A stretch of DNA of 48,131 nt, taken from Lingula anatina. Lineage: Eukaryota; Brachiopoda; Lingulata; Lingulida; Lingulidae. The stretch spans positions 65,871-114,001 of the forward strand of contig NW_019775862.1 of assembly GCF_001039355.2 (NCBI RefSeq). Reading direction: 5' to 3'. Of this stretch, positions 20,512-32,200 are shown piece after piece (the stretch's first letter is position 1; each line of letters opens with the position of its first letter). Below the pieces are notes generated by a model. The model was not told where the DNA came from. It ran no database searches and worked only from the letters and a program-made list of their open reading frames with translations. The position numbers and the translations under genes were made by a program.

Positions 20512-21630
20512 TCAAGCAGAGCCTATGGTGGAGATGGTTTGCACTCCTGGCTTTAACTCTTCTGGCTCTGCATTTCTGTTGCGTTCTGCCACAGCGCGAG
20601 CAGCTTGCCCCTCTTTTTTCGGCTTTCGGTGGCAACATAACGAAATCAAAGTGCGTCTGAATTGTTTACCGAAAAGACCGTAAATGAAGAAATTAATGCA
20701 TGAACTTAGTGTACAGATCAAAATCATTACTGGATATACAAAAACCATGCCCCGCCCTTCACCATTGCGCTGGTATAACACGAATGCAAAGAGGCAAGAT
20801 AGAGCCACCGTTAAGGAGGCGGCCAAAGTGTTTAGGGCGATAACCAAGGTCATTTTGATCAAAGTACGATGAACGCCCAACTTGTTCATGGCAATCATGG
20901 TCGGATTCTTGGCAAGAACCCTCATGTGGTGGGCCATCTTCACATTCAAGATCAAAACAATAATGAAGAATTGCAAAAAAACCTTAAAAAAATACATTCT
21001 GTGGTATTCCGTAACCGGGATTGGGACGAGACGGAGACGTTGTGTTAAAGGGACAAGGACGCTCAGGCAGTGACCCCCCAAAAATATCATGGAACATCGG
21101 TGAGAAAGGCAAAAATCACGACGCCACCAACTCTTAACGCCCAAACTTTAATGCTTGCCGTTGCTCCACTTCGAAGAACGTCCTCAGAGCAAAGGTGCAG
21201 ATAACGGTTGAACGTTACGAGCACTACTAACCAGTAGATCGTAATCACCAGTAATCACGAAGAGGGAATATTTCAAACCATACAGAAGCCTTAAGTGTTT
21301 CATCCGGAAGCAGAAGAAGTTCATGAACCACCCAGTGTAAGGGTCAATGGTCGGGACGCTGAAGTTAAAGAACACTGTTAAAAGATGGAAGTCATCGGCC
21401 ACTGCCAAGCATATCAACAGGAAAACAGTAGGGCACCGTTTCTCAAAACGTGAAAATACAACCACTGAAAGAAAATTGAGAATAAGGCCAACCACACAAA
21501 CAACAGAAACCATAATGCCACCAACAGCGAAATAATACAGACTGATGAAAGCCAAATCAGGAATGTCCTCTTCTTTTTCGTCATTTTCAAGAAATGAGTT
21601 CCCGTTGTCCGACATTTCAGTCGCATTCAT
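20512..21630 (-). pseudogene. R2: receptor pseudogene
   Basis: Homologous to R1, R4 and R5 along the whole length, from the ATG at 21630 to the terminal ISTIGSA. An N-terminal frame of 148 residues covers TM1 to TM3. It is then broken by a net 13-nt insertion near 21235-21260, made by a short repeat of GTGATTAC (minus). A +1 change in a G run near 21071-21085 and an 11-nt deletion near 21021-21040 return to frame, leaving a 210-codon C-terminal frame. The first shift leads to a stop almost at once, so no seven-helix protein is possible. The DRY motif region reads FNRY. A further 12 nt are missing in TM5 compared with R3. The promoter, C-terminus and donor site are preserved. All three coding lesions are shared with R3. 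Confidence 0.88.
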
Positions 21631-21731
21631 GGCTTTTAAAGCTTAAATAAAATTGCAGAGTAGAGGAAATCGCCGCAAAGTCGTTCACAAGCTTGAGTGG
21701 TCACAGTGCGTGTCTCACTTAGCAAAACATG

Positions 21732-21762
21732 CATTTATAACCAGTAGATGATTGACTTACGC
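21732..21762 (-). promoter_or_regulatory. R2 core promoter remnant
   Basis: TATAAATG (minus) at 21732-21739, 102 bp before the ATG. The CRE-like stretch is reduced: the plus strand reads GATGATTGACTTACG, lacking the TGACGT seen in other copies. Confidence 0.6.
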
Positions 21763-21769
21763 TTCAAGG

Positions 21770-22514
21770 TGACCATTGGTGACCACTGGAGTTTGGAGAG
21801 ATGAAAACTATTGGTTTCCACTGACTACTTATTCTGATTAAAATACATCATACCTCAAATGTTTTGATTTATTTTTGTAAATGGACGAAAAAATAAAATT
21901 GTGGTTTTATTACATATGGTGTGAATCTTGAAAAAATGGCGTCAAAGGCAAATGAAATTGACAGTATTCGTAACCCCAAGAATTACACTATCATATAGAT
22001 TTCTCTTGGATGGAGAACAGTTAAAATTAAGTGAATATTAGTGGTGAAAAAAATAATGCTATATAATGTATAAAAAAATCAAACAAACAAACAAACAAAC
22101 AAATAAATAGATAAATAAATAAATAAATAAATGAATAAATAAATAAATAAAGACAGGGGTTCGAAAGAGATCCCAACAGCAATAACACATGTTAGAGAGA
22201 AAGAGGAGAGAGAGAAGGAGAAAGAGCAAAAATACATTTTCGAGGGTTAAAATAATAAGTGCAGAACAACCAAAGGATGGCGTGTATACGAGGATGTCTT
22301 AATGTATGAGAGAGGGGTAAAAGTATGAGAGAAAAATGAAGGTTAGTGAAATGAAAACTGATGAAGAAAGTTGATATGCGTATATTATAACAGTGGTTAT
22401 TTGGAATATATAATTAAGAATAAAAATAAGAAATTAACACTTTAGTACCATTATTGATGTAGGTTTTAATAATTGCCACATGAGGAACAATGGGCGGAAA
22501 TAACGATGGAGGGT
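21770..22514. repeat. R2 5' flank with (AAAC)n(AAAT)n microsatellite
   Basis: Lacks block U: from near 21850 the sequence matches about 13520 and 38760 (GGTGTGAATC, AATTGACAG, TATTAGTGGTGAAA). The microsatellite is at about 22078-22152. 22280-22440 matches 13860-13990. No gene. Confidence 0.7.
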
Positions 22515-22647
22515 GTGGCAGCAAGACAAGCATGATTTGCTCAAGGCACGTTTTGTAAATACAGGAAAAACAAAACCCTTGAAACTTCTTGAGAATCAAC
22601 ACAATCAGAATTTGCTCAAAGGTCTTTGTTCAAATACTGGGATTACG
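22515..22647. repeat. TTTGCTCAAGG repeat, copy 4
   Basis: Full copy in the R2 flank: AGACAAGCATGATTTGCTCA to TTTGCTCAAAGGTCTTTG and CTGGGATTACG. Confidence 0.85.
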
Positions 22648-23189
22648 TAATGAATGAGATTTCTTGGAAAAAATACTGCGTAACATTGATGTACTATCCG
22701 TAAGTATACCTGATCAGTGTTTCTAAGCATCTGGATTGAAGCCAAAAATTGACAGATCAAACTATTTGTGGTTGAAACCATAAAAAAAGCCTCCAAATTA
22801 AATTTGTCCAGAAAAGTTGATTAAATTGAAGTGTTACCCTTTGTCATTTAATGTATTACATGAACTTTGAATTGTTATATAATATTTCTTCAGTTTGTTA
22901 ATAATACGGGATATGTATGTGACAAAAGAACACTTTAGGTACTATTACATATAATATGAATAAAAGAAAAATGGTATCAAAGGTAGAGGAAATTGACAGC
23001 ATATATAACCCCTCCCCCAAATTACTCTGTTATATAGAAATCTCTGGGATGAAGAACAGCATAAGATTAAGATAATATTAGAGGTAAAACTAATGATAAA
23101 ATAAATAAAATAAAATAATAAACGAACAAATAAATAAAGACGGCGATTCAAAAGTTACCCTAATAGCAACATATCGGAGAGATGGAGAG
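22648..23189. other. Gene-free spacer
   Basis: Parallels 14771-15328 (CTGATCAGTGTTTCTAAGCA, AAGCCAAAAATTGACAGATC, TAGAGGAAATTGACAGCATA). No gene. Confidence 0.5.
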
Positions 23190-23278
23190 ATAGTCAAGGC
23201 ACTATTTGTAAAGACAAGAAAAACAAAACCCTTGACACTTCTTCAGAATCAACACAATCAAAATTTGCTCAGAGGTCT
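23190..23278. repeat. TTTGCTCAAGG repeat, copy 5 (cut by gap)
   Basis: Runs from AGTCAAGGCACTATTTG to TTTGCTCAGAGGTCT and stops at the N at 23279. Confidence 0.75.
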
Positions 23279-23279
23279 N
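23279..23279. other. Assembly gap (single N) at repeat joint
   Basis: Left of it the R2 flank ends in mid-repeat. Right of it the sequence restarts inside a Tc1 transposase, equivalent to 19020. No transposon or unit boundary coincides with the point. Confidence 0.9.
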
Positions 23280-23280
23280 C

Positions 23281-24588
23281 CATCGTGCTGGGGTGCCAAA
23301 GTAGCACCAAGTCAAGTGTCCAAGCTGGAAGCAAAATGGCGCCAAACCTATCATGTATTGGACAAGCCTCTTTCTGGTAGACCAATATTAACCGACGCAA
23401 GAGATGAAGATATCTGGTTCGATTATGCCACCAGGACCAGTTCATATCGGCCAAACAGCTGAGGAACCTCTGGCCTGGATTAGGAAGGGCTCGAATCAGA
23501 AGGCAAACAGTCAACAGGCATCTTTTAGAAGCTGAACTTCCATCTAAAAGAATTCGTCAAAAGCCACAGTTGACCAACAGACACAAGCAAATAAGATTGA
23601 CATGAGCCAGATACCGAGAAAGATGGAATCTCAGGACTGGGCAAAAGGTCCTGTGGACTGAGGAGACCAGATTCACTTTGATGTATGCAAATGGTCGGCT
23701 AGACGTCTGGAGACGTCCAAACCAAGCGTTTCAGAATGATTGTGTTCTTCTGCATGTTCAGGGTGGTGGAGTATCCATCATAGTATGGTGCGGTTTCTCA
23801 TATGATGAAAAATTGCCACTGTACGTCATTCAAGGGAGGTACAAGACACAGACGAAATACCATTGAGGTGCATACAATCACACATTCAAGCAAATCCAAG
23901 AAGAAAAATCATTTTGGTGCAGGACTATGCGCCCATCCAGAAAGCACGGTCTGTGCAAGACGCGCTGCAACAGCACGGTATCCCACATTTGGATTGGCCT
24001 GCATATTTACCAATTCTCAATGTAACCGAACACGCTAAGGATATGATTGACAGGGCAGTAAATGATAGACAAAATCCAGTTAGAAACATTTGAGAGGTCC
24101 AGCAGGCAGTAAATGAAGAATGGAACCGGCTCCCACAGCAAGATTGGTAGAATTTGGTGGCAAGTTGCAGGAGACAATGTGAGGCTGTTGTTTAAAACCA
24201 GGGAAGGCACACCCGATATTTATTGCATAATAGACGATTAATCATCTATTATCTACAGTCTTCTTTTATTAAAACTAATTCTTAGATGATATAACTTTAT
24301 ATATTTTTTTCATAATAAGCTGTTTTAATCAGCACGTACTTTTTGCTGTGTAAGCATACTTTTTGACACATGATTTGGCATATTTTAGTACCGTTTGGTT
24401 AATAAAGTTATTTTGATTATTACAATAAGCTATGTGGTGTATTTCTTTAACCGAAATATTCAACTTGAATAAATTATTTATAAAATATGAAAGAAATATG
24501 CATAATCCCACCAACAAATGAAATAATGATCATGATAGAAGAAATTTTTGAAAAAATCGGGGTGTTGCTTAACTTATGAGCATCAGTG
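23281..24588 (+). mobile_element. Tc1/mariner element, 5'-truncated at the gap
   Basis: The same element as 18698-20324 from its position 324 onward. The right terminal repeat is at 24566-24588 and the left end is missing at the N. The transposase is again broken. One frame here is longer on the catalytic side (VQDYAPIQKARSVQDALQQH, then HGIPHLDWPAYLPILN at 23863-24093), without the TAG found near 19774 in the first copy. Second acid (QD) visible; the first is Glu and the third region is decayed. Confidence 0.85.
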
Positions 24589-24663
24589 AAGATCATGCCG
24601 ATGACGCTTTTTGATGTAGTCAAAATGGTAAAGTAGGTTTGACCCTGTATGCCAATGGGCTTA

Positions 24664-24736
24664 ATAACAAAAATAAAATAAAATAAAATAAAATAAAATA
24701 AAATAAAATAAAATAAATAAATAAATAAATAAATAT
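24664..24736. repeat. (AAAAT)n(AAAT)n microsatellite
   Basis: About ten AAAAT units followed by AAAT units, inside the 156 bp that the first copy lacks. Confidence 0.95.
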
Positions 24737-24800
24737 TATTAAAACTGGGCAATTTTTACAATTTACATCATTTTGTTCGTTGCGTTCTGCAGCCTTTTTA

Positions 24801-24829
24801 ACAATAACAACAACAACAACAACAACAAC

Positions 24830-24861
<32 letters not shown>
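24801..24861. repeat. (AAC)n(AAT)n microsatellite beside R3
   Basis: Longer than its R2 counterpart by about 18 bp and lacking the trailing AACAATG, so it differs in both length and purity between the near-identical copies. Confidence 0.95.
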
Positions 24862-24898
24862 GAGGAAAATGTCAAACGGAAACAAATATTGGTCATTT

Positions 24899-24904
24899 AC
24901 CTTG
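24899..24904 (-). other. Splice-donor-like site after R3 stop
   Basis: AACAAG|GTAAATGACC (minus); exon end 24901, 28 nt past the stop. Confidence 0.45.
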
Positions 24905-24928
24905 TTATGAAGAACTCGTCTCTCCTGC

Positions 24929-26059
24929 TCAAGCAGAGCCTATGGTGGAGATGGTTTGCACTCCTGGCTTTAACTCTTCTGGCTCTGCATTTCTGTTGCG
25001 TTCTGCCACAGCGCGAGCAGCTTGTCCCTCTTTTTTCGGCTTTCGGTGGCAACATAACGAAATCAAAGTGCGTCTGAATTGTTTACCGAAAAGACCATAA
25101 ATGAAGAAATTAATGCATGAACTTAGCGTACAGATCAAAATCATTACTGGATATACAAAAACCATGCCCCGCCCTTCACCATTGCGCTGGTATAACACGA
25201 ATGCAAAGAGGCAAGATAGAGCCATCGTTAAGGAGGCGGCCAAAGTGTTTAGGGCGATAACCAAGGTCATTTTTATCAAAGTATGATGAACGCCCAACTT
25301 GTTCATGGCAATCATGGTCGGATTCTTGGCAAGAACCCTCATGTGGTGGGCCATCTTCACATTCAATATCAAAACAATAATGATAGGAACCAAGAATTGC
25401 ACAAAAAAACCTAAAAAAAAAAACATTCTGTGGTATTCCGTGACCGGGATTGGGACGAGACGGAGACGTTGTGTTAAAGGGACAAGGACGCTCGGGCAGT
25501 GACCCCCAAAAAATATCGTGGAACATCGGTGAGAAAGGCAAAAATCACGACGCCACCAACTCTTAACGCCCAAACTTTAATGCTTGCCGTTGCTCCACTT
25601 CGAAGAACGTTCTCAGAGCAAAGGTGCAGATAACGGTTGAACGTTACGAGCACTACTAACCAGTAGATCGTAATCACCAGTAATCACGAAGAGGGAATAT
25701 TTCAACCCATACAGAAGCCTTAAGTGTTTCATCCGGAAGCAGAAGAAGTTCATGAAAGACCCAGTATAAGGGTCAATGGCCGGGACGCTGAAGTTAAAAA
25801 ACACTGTTAAAAGATGGAAGTCATCGGCCACTGCCAAGCAGGAAAACAGGAAAACAGTAGGGCACCGTTTCTCAAAACGTGAAAATACAACCACTGAAAG
25901 AAAATTGAGAATAAGGCCAACCACACAAACAACAGAAACCGTAATGCCACCAACAGCGAAATAATACAGATTGATGAAAGCCAAATCAGGAATGTCCTCT
26001 TCTTTTTCGTCATTTTCAAGAAATGAGTTCCCGTTGACCGTCATCTCAGTCGCATTCAT
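24929..26059 (-). pseudogene. R3: receptor pseudogene
   Basis: Near-identical to R2 and broken at the same places: the 13-nt insertion near 25664-25690, +1 in a G run near 25501-25512, and the 11-nt deletion near 25450-25470. The frames left are 148 codons (25613-26059, TM1 to TM3) and 214 codons (24929-25573, TM5 to tail). The middle frame (25474-25677) shows TFNRYLHLC, Asn in place of the Asp of DRY. It keeps the TM5 residues that R2 lost, and has a Cys (FFCFRMKH) where R1, R4 and R5 have Phe. Shared lesions show that R2 and R3 descend from one already dead copy, or are two alleles of it. Confidence 0.88.
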
Positions 26060-26158
26060 GGCTTTTAAAGCTTAAATAAAATTGCAGAGTAGAGGAAATC
26101 GCCGCAAAGTCGTTCACAAGCTTGAGTGGTCACAGTGCGTCTCACTAAGCAAAACATG

Positions 26159-26197
26159 CATTTATAACCAGTAGATGATTGACGTGTGACGTCTTAC
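26159..26197 (-). promoter_or_regulatory. R3 core promoter remnant
   Basis: TATAAATG (minus) at 26159-26166, 100 bp before the ATG. The upstream stretch reads TGACGTGTGACGTC on the plus strand: two TGACGT motifs, the fullest CRE-like arrangement of the five copies. Confidence 0.6.
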
Positions 26198-26209
26198 GCT
26201 TCAAGGTGA

Positions 26210-26527
26210 CCATTGGAGTTTGGAGAGGTGAAAACTATTGGTTTCCACTGACTACTTATTCTGATTAAACTACGTCATACCTCAAATGTTTTCATTTATT
26301 TTTGTAAATGGACGAAAAAATAAAATTGTGGTTTTATTACATATGGTGTGAATCTTGAAAAAATGGCGTCAAAGGCAAATGAAATTGACAGTATTCGTAA
26401 CCCCAAGAATTACACCATCATATAGATTTCTCTTGGATGGAGAACAGTTAAAATTAAGTGAATATTAGTGGTGAAAAAAATAATGCTATATAATGTATTT
26501 AAAAAATCAAACAAACAAACAAACAAA

Positions 26528-26570
<43 letters not shown>

Positions 26571-26936
26571 AGACAGGGGTTCGAAAGAGATCCCAACAGC
26601 AATAAGACATGTTAGAGAGGAAGAGGAGAGAGAGAAGGAGAAAGAGCAAAAATACATTTTCGAGGGTTAAAATAATAAGTGCAGAACAACCAAAGGATGG
26701 CGTGTTTACGAGGATGTCTAATGTATGAGAGAGGGGTAAAAGTATGAGAGAAAAATGAAGGTTAGTGAAATGAAAACTGATGAAGAAAGTTGATATGCGT
26801 ATATTATAACAGTGGTTATTTGGAATATATAATTAAGAATAAAAATAAAAATGTAACACTTTAGTACCATTATTGATGTAGGTTTTAATAATTGCCACAT
26901 GAGGAACAATGGGCGGAAATAACGATGGGGTGTGTG
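26210..26936. repeat. R3 5' flank with (AAAC)n(AAAT)n microsatellite
   Basis: Block U is absent, as in R2. The microsatellite is at about 26508-26572. Remaining sequence parallels 21780-22514. No gene. Confidence 0.7.
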
Positions 26937-27064
26937 GCAGCAAGACAAGCATGATTTGCTCAAGGCACGTTTTGGAAATACAGGAAAAACAAAACCCTTG
27001 AAACTTCTTGAGAATCAACACAATCAGAATTTGCTCAAAGGTCTTTGTTCAAATACTGGGATTA
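26937..27064. repeat. TTTGCTCAAGG repeat, copy 6
   Basis: Partner of copy 4; full length. Confidence 0.85.
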
Positions 27065-27608
27065 CATAATGAATGAGATTTCTTGGAAAAAATACTGCGT
27101 AACATTGATGTACTATCCGTAAGTATACCTGATCAGTGTTTCTAAGCATCTGGATTGAAGCCAAAAATTGACAGATCAAACTATTTGTGGTTGAAACCAT
27201 AAAAAAGCTTCAAATTAAATTTGTCCAGAAAAGTCGATTAAATTGAAGTGTTACCCTTTGTCATTTAATGTATTACATGAACTTTGAATTGTTATATAAT
27301 ATTTCTTCAGCTTGTTAATAATACGGGATATGTATGTGACAAAAGAACACTTCAGGTATTATTACATATAATATGAATAAAAGAAAAATGGTATCAAAGG
27401 TAGAGGAAATTGACAGCATATGTAACCCCTCTCCCAAATTACTCTGTTATATAGAAATCTCTGGGATGAAGAACAGCATAAGATTAAGATAATATTAGAG
27501 GTAAAACTAATGATAAAATAAATAAAATAAAATAATAAACGAACAAATAAATAAAGACGGCGATTCAAAAGTTACCCTAATAGCAACATATCGGAGAGAT
27601 GGAGAGAT
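27065..27608. other. Gene-free spacer
   Basis: Partner of 22648-23189; same order of matches and no gene. Confidence 0.5.
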
Positions 27609-27671
27609 GGTCAAGTCACTATTTGTAAAGACAAGAAAAACAAAACCCTTTTTTCAAGTACAGGGATTACA
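27609..27671. repeat. TTTGCTCAAGG repeat, copy 7 (internally deleted)
   Basis: Keeps TCAAGTCACTATTTGTAAAG and CAAAACCC, then jumps to TTTTTTCAAGTACAGGGATT. The middle and second box are gone. Confidence 0.7.
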
Positions 27672-27679
27672 TAATATCA

Positions 27680-27881
27680 TTGCAGTTGACTATTAGGCCG
27701 CCAACCCAACTGCCCAACACGAAAAACTTTTTGTGGCGGACGTGTTGTTTTTTCAAGTTGCCTGTTCGATGGACAGGTTCTTGTCTGGCAAAATATGAAT
27801 TTGTTAGAAGTAAGATTGTATTTGGGTTAATTTCATCGAAAATGAACACCAAGACAGCTGTTACAACAAGCAAAGCATTTT

Positions 27882-27921
<40 letters not shown>
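27680..27921. repeat. Hairpin-bearing block, R3 copy, and (TG)n
   Basis: CAACACG (27715-27721) and CGTGTTG (27741-27747) keep the inverted pairing although the loop and E-box differ from 15478-15509. Then GACAGGTTCTTGTCTGGC and TGTATTTGGGTTAATTTCAT. A (TG)n microsatellite of about 40 bp fills 27884-27921. Confidence 0.65.
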
Positions 27922-27922
<1 letters not shown>

Positions 27923-30600
27923 TTGCGTTAGATGATCTCACCCTAAGTTTTACATTGCTTTGAATGTGTGTATCTGTTATCCAATTACGGGTGAAATTAG
28001 TTCAGAGTATGAAAGTCATTTTACATGTTGATATATTGTTAATGGGTTTACTTTATTTAAGTAGTGCTAGTTTCAGAACTGTTCGTAGGCATTCGAACCA
28101 TTTTGAAACTCAGGCGAGACTTCCATCATGGCGGCACCCTGTGTTTGTGACATATCACAATCACAACCGGTAGCAATCTCAAGCTTCTTCAAAGCCAGTA
28201 CTATTAATTAGTAATGTTGTGGGGGATTGAAAATCGACCAGTCAAAGGCAAGACTCACTAATAATTTCATACTCTGTGCTATGAATCTCAACCGTGATTA
28301 CCACTTTTACCAATTAGGATTTTGTTTGGAAAGAGGGGGCGAAAGCTTGGATAGGATGATATAGTTTTTTAATAGATTGTGTCATTATGATACCTAATTT
28401 GTGGGGAACTGGATCAAACGCTCTGCTTCAGATTAAGATTTTTATTTCATTTTAATTTAGCCCAGTTAATTTGTTTGTGCCAAATCAAAGGTGGGAAAAT
28501 CAGTTAGACATAACATATAATTTACTTTAACCAGGTGAACTAATATAATACGGTAACTGGTAAACACAAGTGTTTGCTATGAGAAGTAGCTATCTGTATT
28601 TGGTGAGATTAACATAATAGAAATAGCAATATTTATATACGCACCATGTAGTACCCCAATTTATCAGTTAATTAATATCTACCAAAGTAGGACTCACCAA
28701 AGACCCGTAATGTATGTGTTATAATGTCACAGCTTCATACTAAAGGATGGTTGTATTTGGCTAACTCATTACCAGTAAGCGTGCACTGGGGTGTATTTTA
28801 ATATGTTAGTTCAACGCGAAATAGGCCTGTAATTATGCTTTTGTTCGGAGTGCCAGATTTGGGATAAGTCAGTTCCAAACTACCCTCTACCAAGGACATA
28901 GATCAATTTTTATATTCACAGATATTTCTTTGGCTAATTGACACCGTCAGTCACCTTCCCTTCGGTAGAAAGCACAGGTGGTTATAAGCAATAGAGTGGG
29001 TAATTATCTCGACTGCGCCTCGAAAATGACACTCGTGTGTGTAGCATGCAGTGGACAGTTCGTGTTGAATCTTCCGGCGTGCATTCATCTCTATATTTCA
29101 AGTCATGACAAAATAAACGATGCCTGAAAAGACACATTTATTTTTTCCTTTACATTACTTGGGCTAAAATGTGATTGTATATCTTGATTTAAGGATTTCA
29201 AATCATATGAAAAAATAAAATAGGTATGATCTTGATTAATTATATCCAAGTTAGAGGTGAAGCGAGAATATATTTCCTGTAACTAATATTAGTTTCTTAC
29301 ACGTCTAAAAAGTTAACATGCCAAAAGATAAATTTAAGATGAAGTTTTCAAAATTATTCAGAAAACAACCTTAGGGCCACCCTTGGCTAGGAGGAGGAGA
29401 ATATCTTGAAACTTTTACGTTTAGACGGGTAGCTTTGTTTTCTTTGAATCGAAAATATCGCATTTTGACCTACTTAGAAATGAGAATCTCTTAGCTCGCT
29501 GTTCTGTCAGACGAGGATCCCGTAACATTACGTTCTCAGAAATGATTATCTCGTAGCTCGACGATGTCCAAGACGAGAACCTCGCACCCTCTTGCCGTGA
29601 GTGACGTATTGAGTGCACTGCAGTGCTTGAAGCTTATGCAAAGTTGCGTTGTACACAGATATTTTTCTTATGTGTTTCGCGAAGGAGTGTATTAATATAG
29701 TGAGCCTTTTATTCAGTCATTGATGAATTAAGCTAAGTAAAGTAACCGGCATAAAATATACAACATTCATCTCTGGTGTAACAATACAAAGTTTCAAATC
29801 TGACAATGTCTTCGATTTCCTGAAGTTTAGCGTATGGTATCATCTTGTTTCTTATCATGTGTGTGAATATCTTTTTACTACATGTGCATTTCTTAGCAGT
29901 ACATGCATTATGTCAGTTGTGCAGTCCACCAATGCCAGTAAACACTCAGCTCTGCCAATGGAAGTTATCATGTTTTCATGAGCGTTTGTATGTTTATAGA
30001 CTCGTATTCCAATAGCTCTTAGACAATTAAGGGGACATATTCAGGATAAGCATTCATTCAGAAAGGAAGTAAATGAAAACAATTTCATCTGAATCACTTC
30101 CTCCTAATATTTCATTTCATATGCCATTTCAATTTAATGAACATTTCTTTACCTCCGTGAAAATCACAGTGAAACGTCGGATTTGAAGGGGTACATGTAA
30201 TAAATGTGAATAAATGGTATTAAATATTGATATCTTCACCGCTAGTTTGTATTTTCTGTATCACTAATCATGTTAGTTATGGTATCTGGAATAAAAATCA
30301 CTAGTTATAACAATTTATAGATAAATGTTTATAGATAAATGCACATGATACTGAAGGTGGGACAGCCTTTTTGACCAATGTTGTATAAATGTGCATTTCG
30401 TCTTAGCGGGGGCCTAACCACTTGGAGGGCTTTCTAGATTATCAATGCAGGAAAAAAAAAAAAAAACGTTGCCTGAATTGTCACCGTCAAAGTCTTCCAC
30501 TCCGTGAGCGTCCTTTGCATACTTCACTCAAAGTCAACTACACAATTAACTTCTCTTTCAAATTACACGGCGCTTCATGGCCTTGAAATTCATGAAGTAG
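27922..30600. other. R3 distal 5' flank, array-unit noncoding blocks
   Basis: A chain of blocks with partners elsewhere: 28080-28350 with 40400-40640 (CTTCCATCATGGCGGC, GGGGGATTGAAAATCGACCA); 28685-28850 with 46380-46560 (ACCAAAGACCCGTAATGT, TTAGTTCAACGCGAAATAGG); 29390-29760 with 1950-2320 (CTCGCACCCTCTTG, GTGCTTGAAGC); 29925-30600 with 2547-2860 and 41440-41760 (AATAGCTCTT, AAAGTCTTCCACTCCGTGAG). 29480-29580 contains a repeated TCTC(G/T)TAGCTCG motif. No supportable gene. Confidence 0.55.
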
Positions 30601-31059
30601 ACTGCAATCTGAAAAAAATCAGACATCACTTCAAACAGAATTTTGTAGGAAATTTTTCCTAAATTGCATAGGCTTGTTATAGTGACGATAACGACGGTCT
30701 GGAGCTTTTGAGCGTTTATTCGCTGTCTTTTACATACAAATTGACAAGTATTAATACTTAATGTACCCTTACTGATCATGCATTTACTTGTTTTCTCTCC
30801 ATTGTCTTTGCGTGATTACAAGTGTCACGATGGTATTGACTTTATGTTCCTTCAAATTCTTTATTACCACTTCCCAACTACCTCTAAATTATCTTCCTCT
30901 CCCTTCAACCTCTTACATTGCTCTCCACCGTTTACATTACATTCTCCGCTTAAGTAAGACGAGGTCATGTCAAATCAACTCAGTTCAGTCGTGGTTGTCA
31001 ATTACTTACATTACATTATCTCCTGGGAAAGATATGACTGTCCCTAGGCATATTTAGAA
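30601..31059. other. Gene-free spacer
   Basis: No recognised feature. The frames at 30558-30779 minus and 30788-31057 plus have no motif and no paralogous conservation that I can see. Confidence 0.4.
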
Positions 31060-32061
31060 GTAAAATATACCTTTAAATAATCTTATTTAAACACTCCATT
31101 TTTTCAGAAAGTCATGCAAGAATATAGCCAAGGAAATTAATTCTATATAAAAACTAACAGAAAATGAAACAGAAACACATATGACATGAAACCAGAAATA
31201 TAACTCAAAGGAAGATAGACTGATAACTTTTAGAAAAAATACGGTTGTTCGTGGATTTTCATTTATACTTTTTGATGTGTGGCCCAAGAGAACAGATCCC
31301 TTTTGTTTCTTTATCACCGCGCATATATTGATATTGAATCTGTTACTCTATTATTATGGCTCTGACACATTTTCTTATACGGTTTCTCTCTTTCGGTTGT
31401 CATTTTAGATGTAGTGGGAATGCACTACGTGAGACAATAGGGTCGATCATGCCCTGTCCAATGAACGGTATTCACCACAACGTTGCGACCAGCGCATCGT
31501 TCATGATGAAGTACTTGTCCATCTTCATATTCATCCACACTGTAGCGCTCCTATGTGATGACTAATAGAGAAACAATTATTTATATCAAGTTTAATCCAC
31601 AAATCTATAAAATTATACTGAGAAATAATTCAGTCAAAAAATGTCGGAATCTCCTTTGATGTCTATATCATCAGTTTCATGTCATCATCGTTACAAAAAA
31701 TTACATATACTGTTAATATATACCAATAACCATCTGGCTAAATATCGATAACCCATAGTTATAAGATCGATAAGCTGAATATAGATATATTAATAAATAC
31801 TTCACGCATTTAATATTCAATACACAATACTCAATGTGTCATTATAGCCAAATTCAATAACATTTGAAGCAAAGTTAATCCAATTTAAAGTCCATTTTCC
31901 CACAAAGGAATAGTTTCCATTCGGTATGGTCCATTGCAATCTCCATTTGGAATTGTAGCACGAGAGCTCAGTTAATGTTAAATTAGTCCTTCCAGGCAGT
32001 GAGTTGTCATCTGCCATTGTGAATGGATACATGTCTTATTTACGTACTTTGGCGCACACAT

Positions 32062-32200
32062 ATATAAATGATCACAGTTTCCTGTAAATCCATGAATGTC
32101 CAATGTTCAGCGTTTATGAGTATATCCAGTGCAAATGATGCAGAAATGCATGTTGAAGAAAAACTTAACTATCTTGGCAGTTATCTTCATAATTCAATAC
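32062..32200 (+). pseudogene. Possible LINE reverse transcriptase scrap
   Basis: The frame reads CKSMNVQCSAFMSISSANDA and then HVEEKLNYLGSYLHN. The order KT/KS-M-x-V, short variable stretch, then V-x-x-x-x-YLGS resembles the C-terminal side of non-LTR reverse transcriptase domains (KTxVM...FxYLGS). Only about 45 residues are visible, with no catalytic residues, so this is tentative. Confidence 0.3.

Larger units (their letters stand above)
19021..23278. repeat. Long direct repeat carrying R2 (first copy, 4.26 kb)
   Basis: Aligns with 23281-27655 along its whole length: the distal Tc1 part, microsatellite, R2, its promoter and 5' flank. The offset is 4261 bp at the left and 4417 bp at the right. 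The 156-bp change comes from a segment at about 24616-24770 missing here. The R5 unit has the counterpart of that segment (near 43835), so this copy suffered a deletion. Substitutions run at a few per hundred bases. Confidence 0.85.
23281..27655. repeat. Long direct repeat carrying R3 (second copy, 4.37 kb)
   Basis: Partner of 19021-23278. It ends where the TTTGCTCAAGG repeat at 27609 has lost about 50 bp (AAACCC then TTTTTTCAAGTACAGGG). After that the sequence runs on into the normal unit flank. Confidence 0.85.

Noticed and set aside
22155-22180. GGGGTTCGAAAGAGATCCC, tRNA T-arm-like
   Set aside because: No A-box or cloverleaf; it belongs to a repeated flank sequence that varies freely (compare 15279 and 38984).
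31440-31530. Minus-strand MDKYFIMNDA, slightly like a DDE transposase DNAP motif
   Set aside because: About 15 residues, then a stop; no supporting terminal repeats or second motif.
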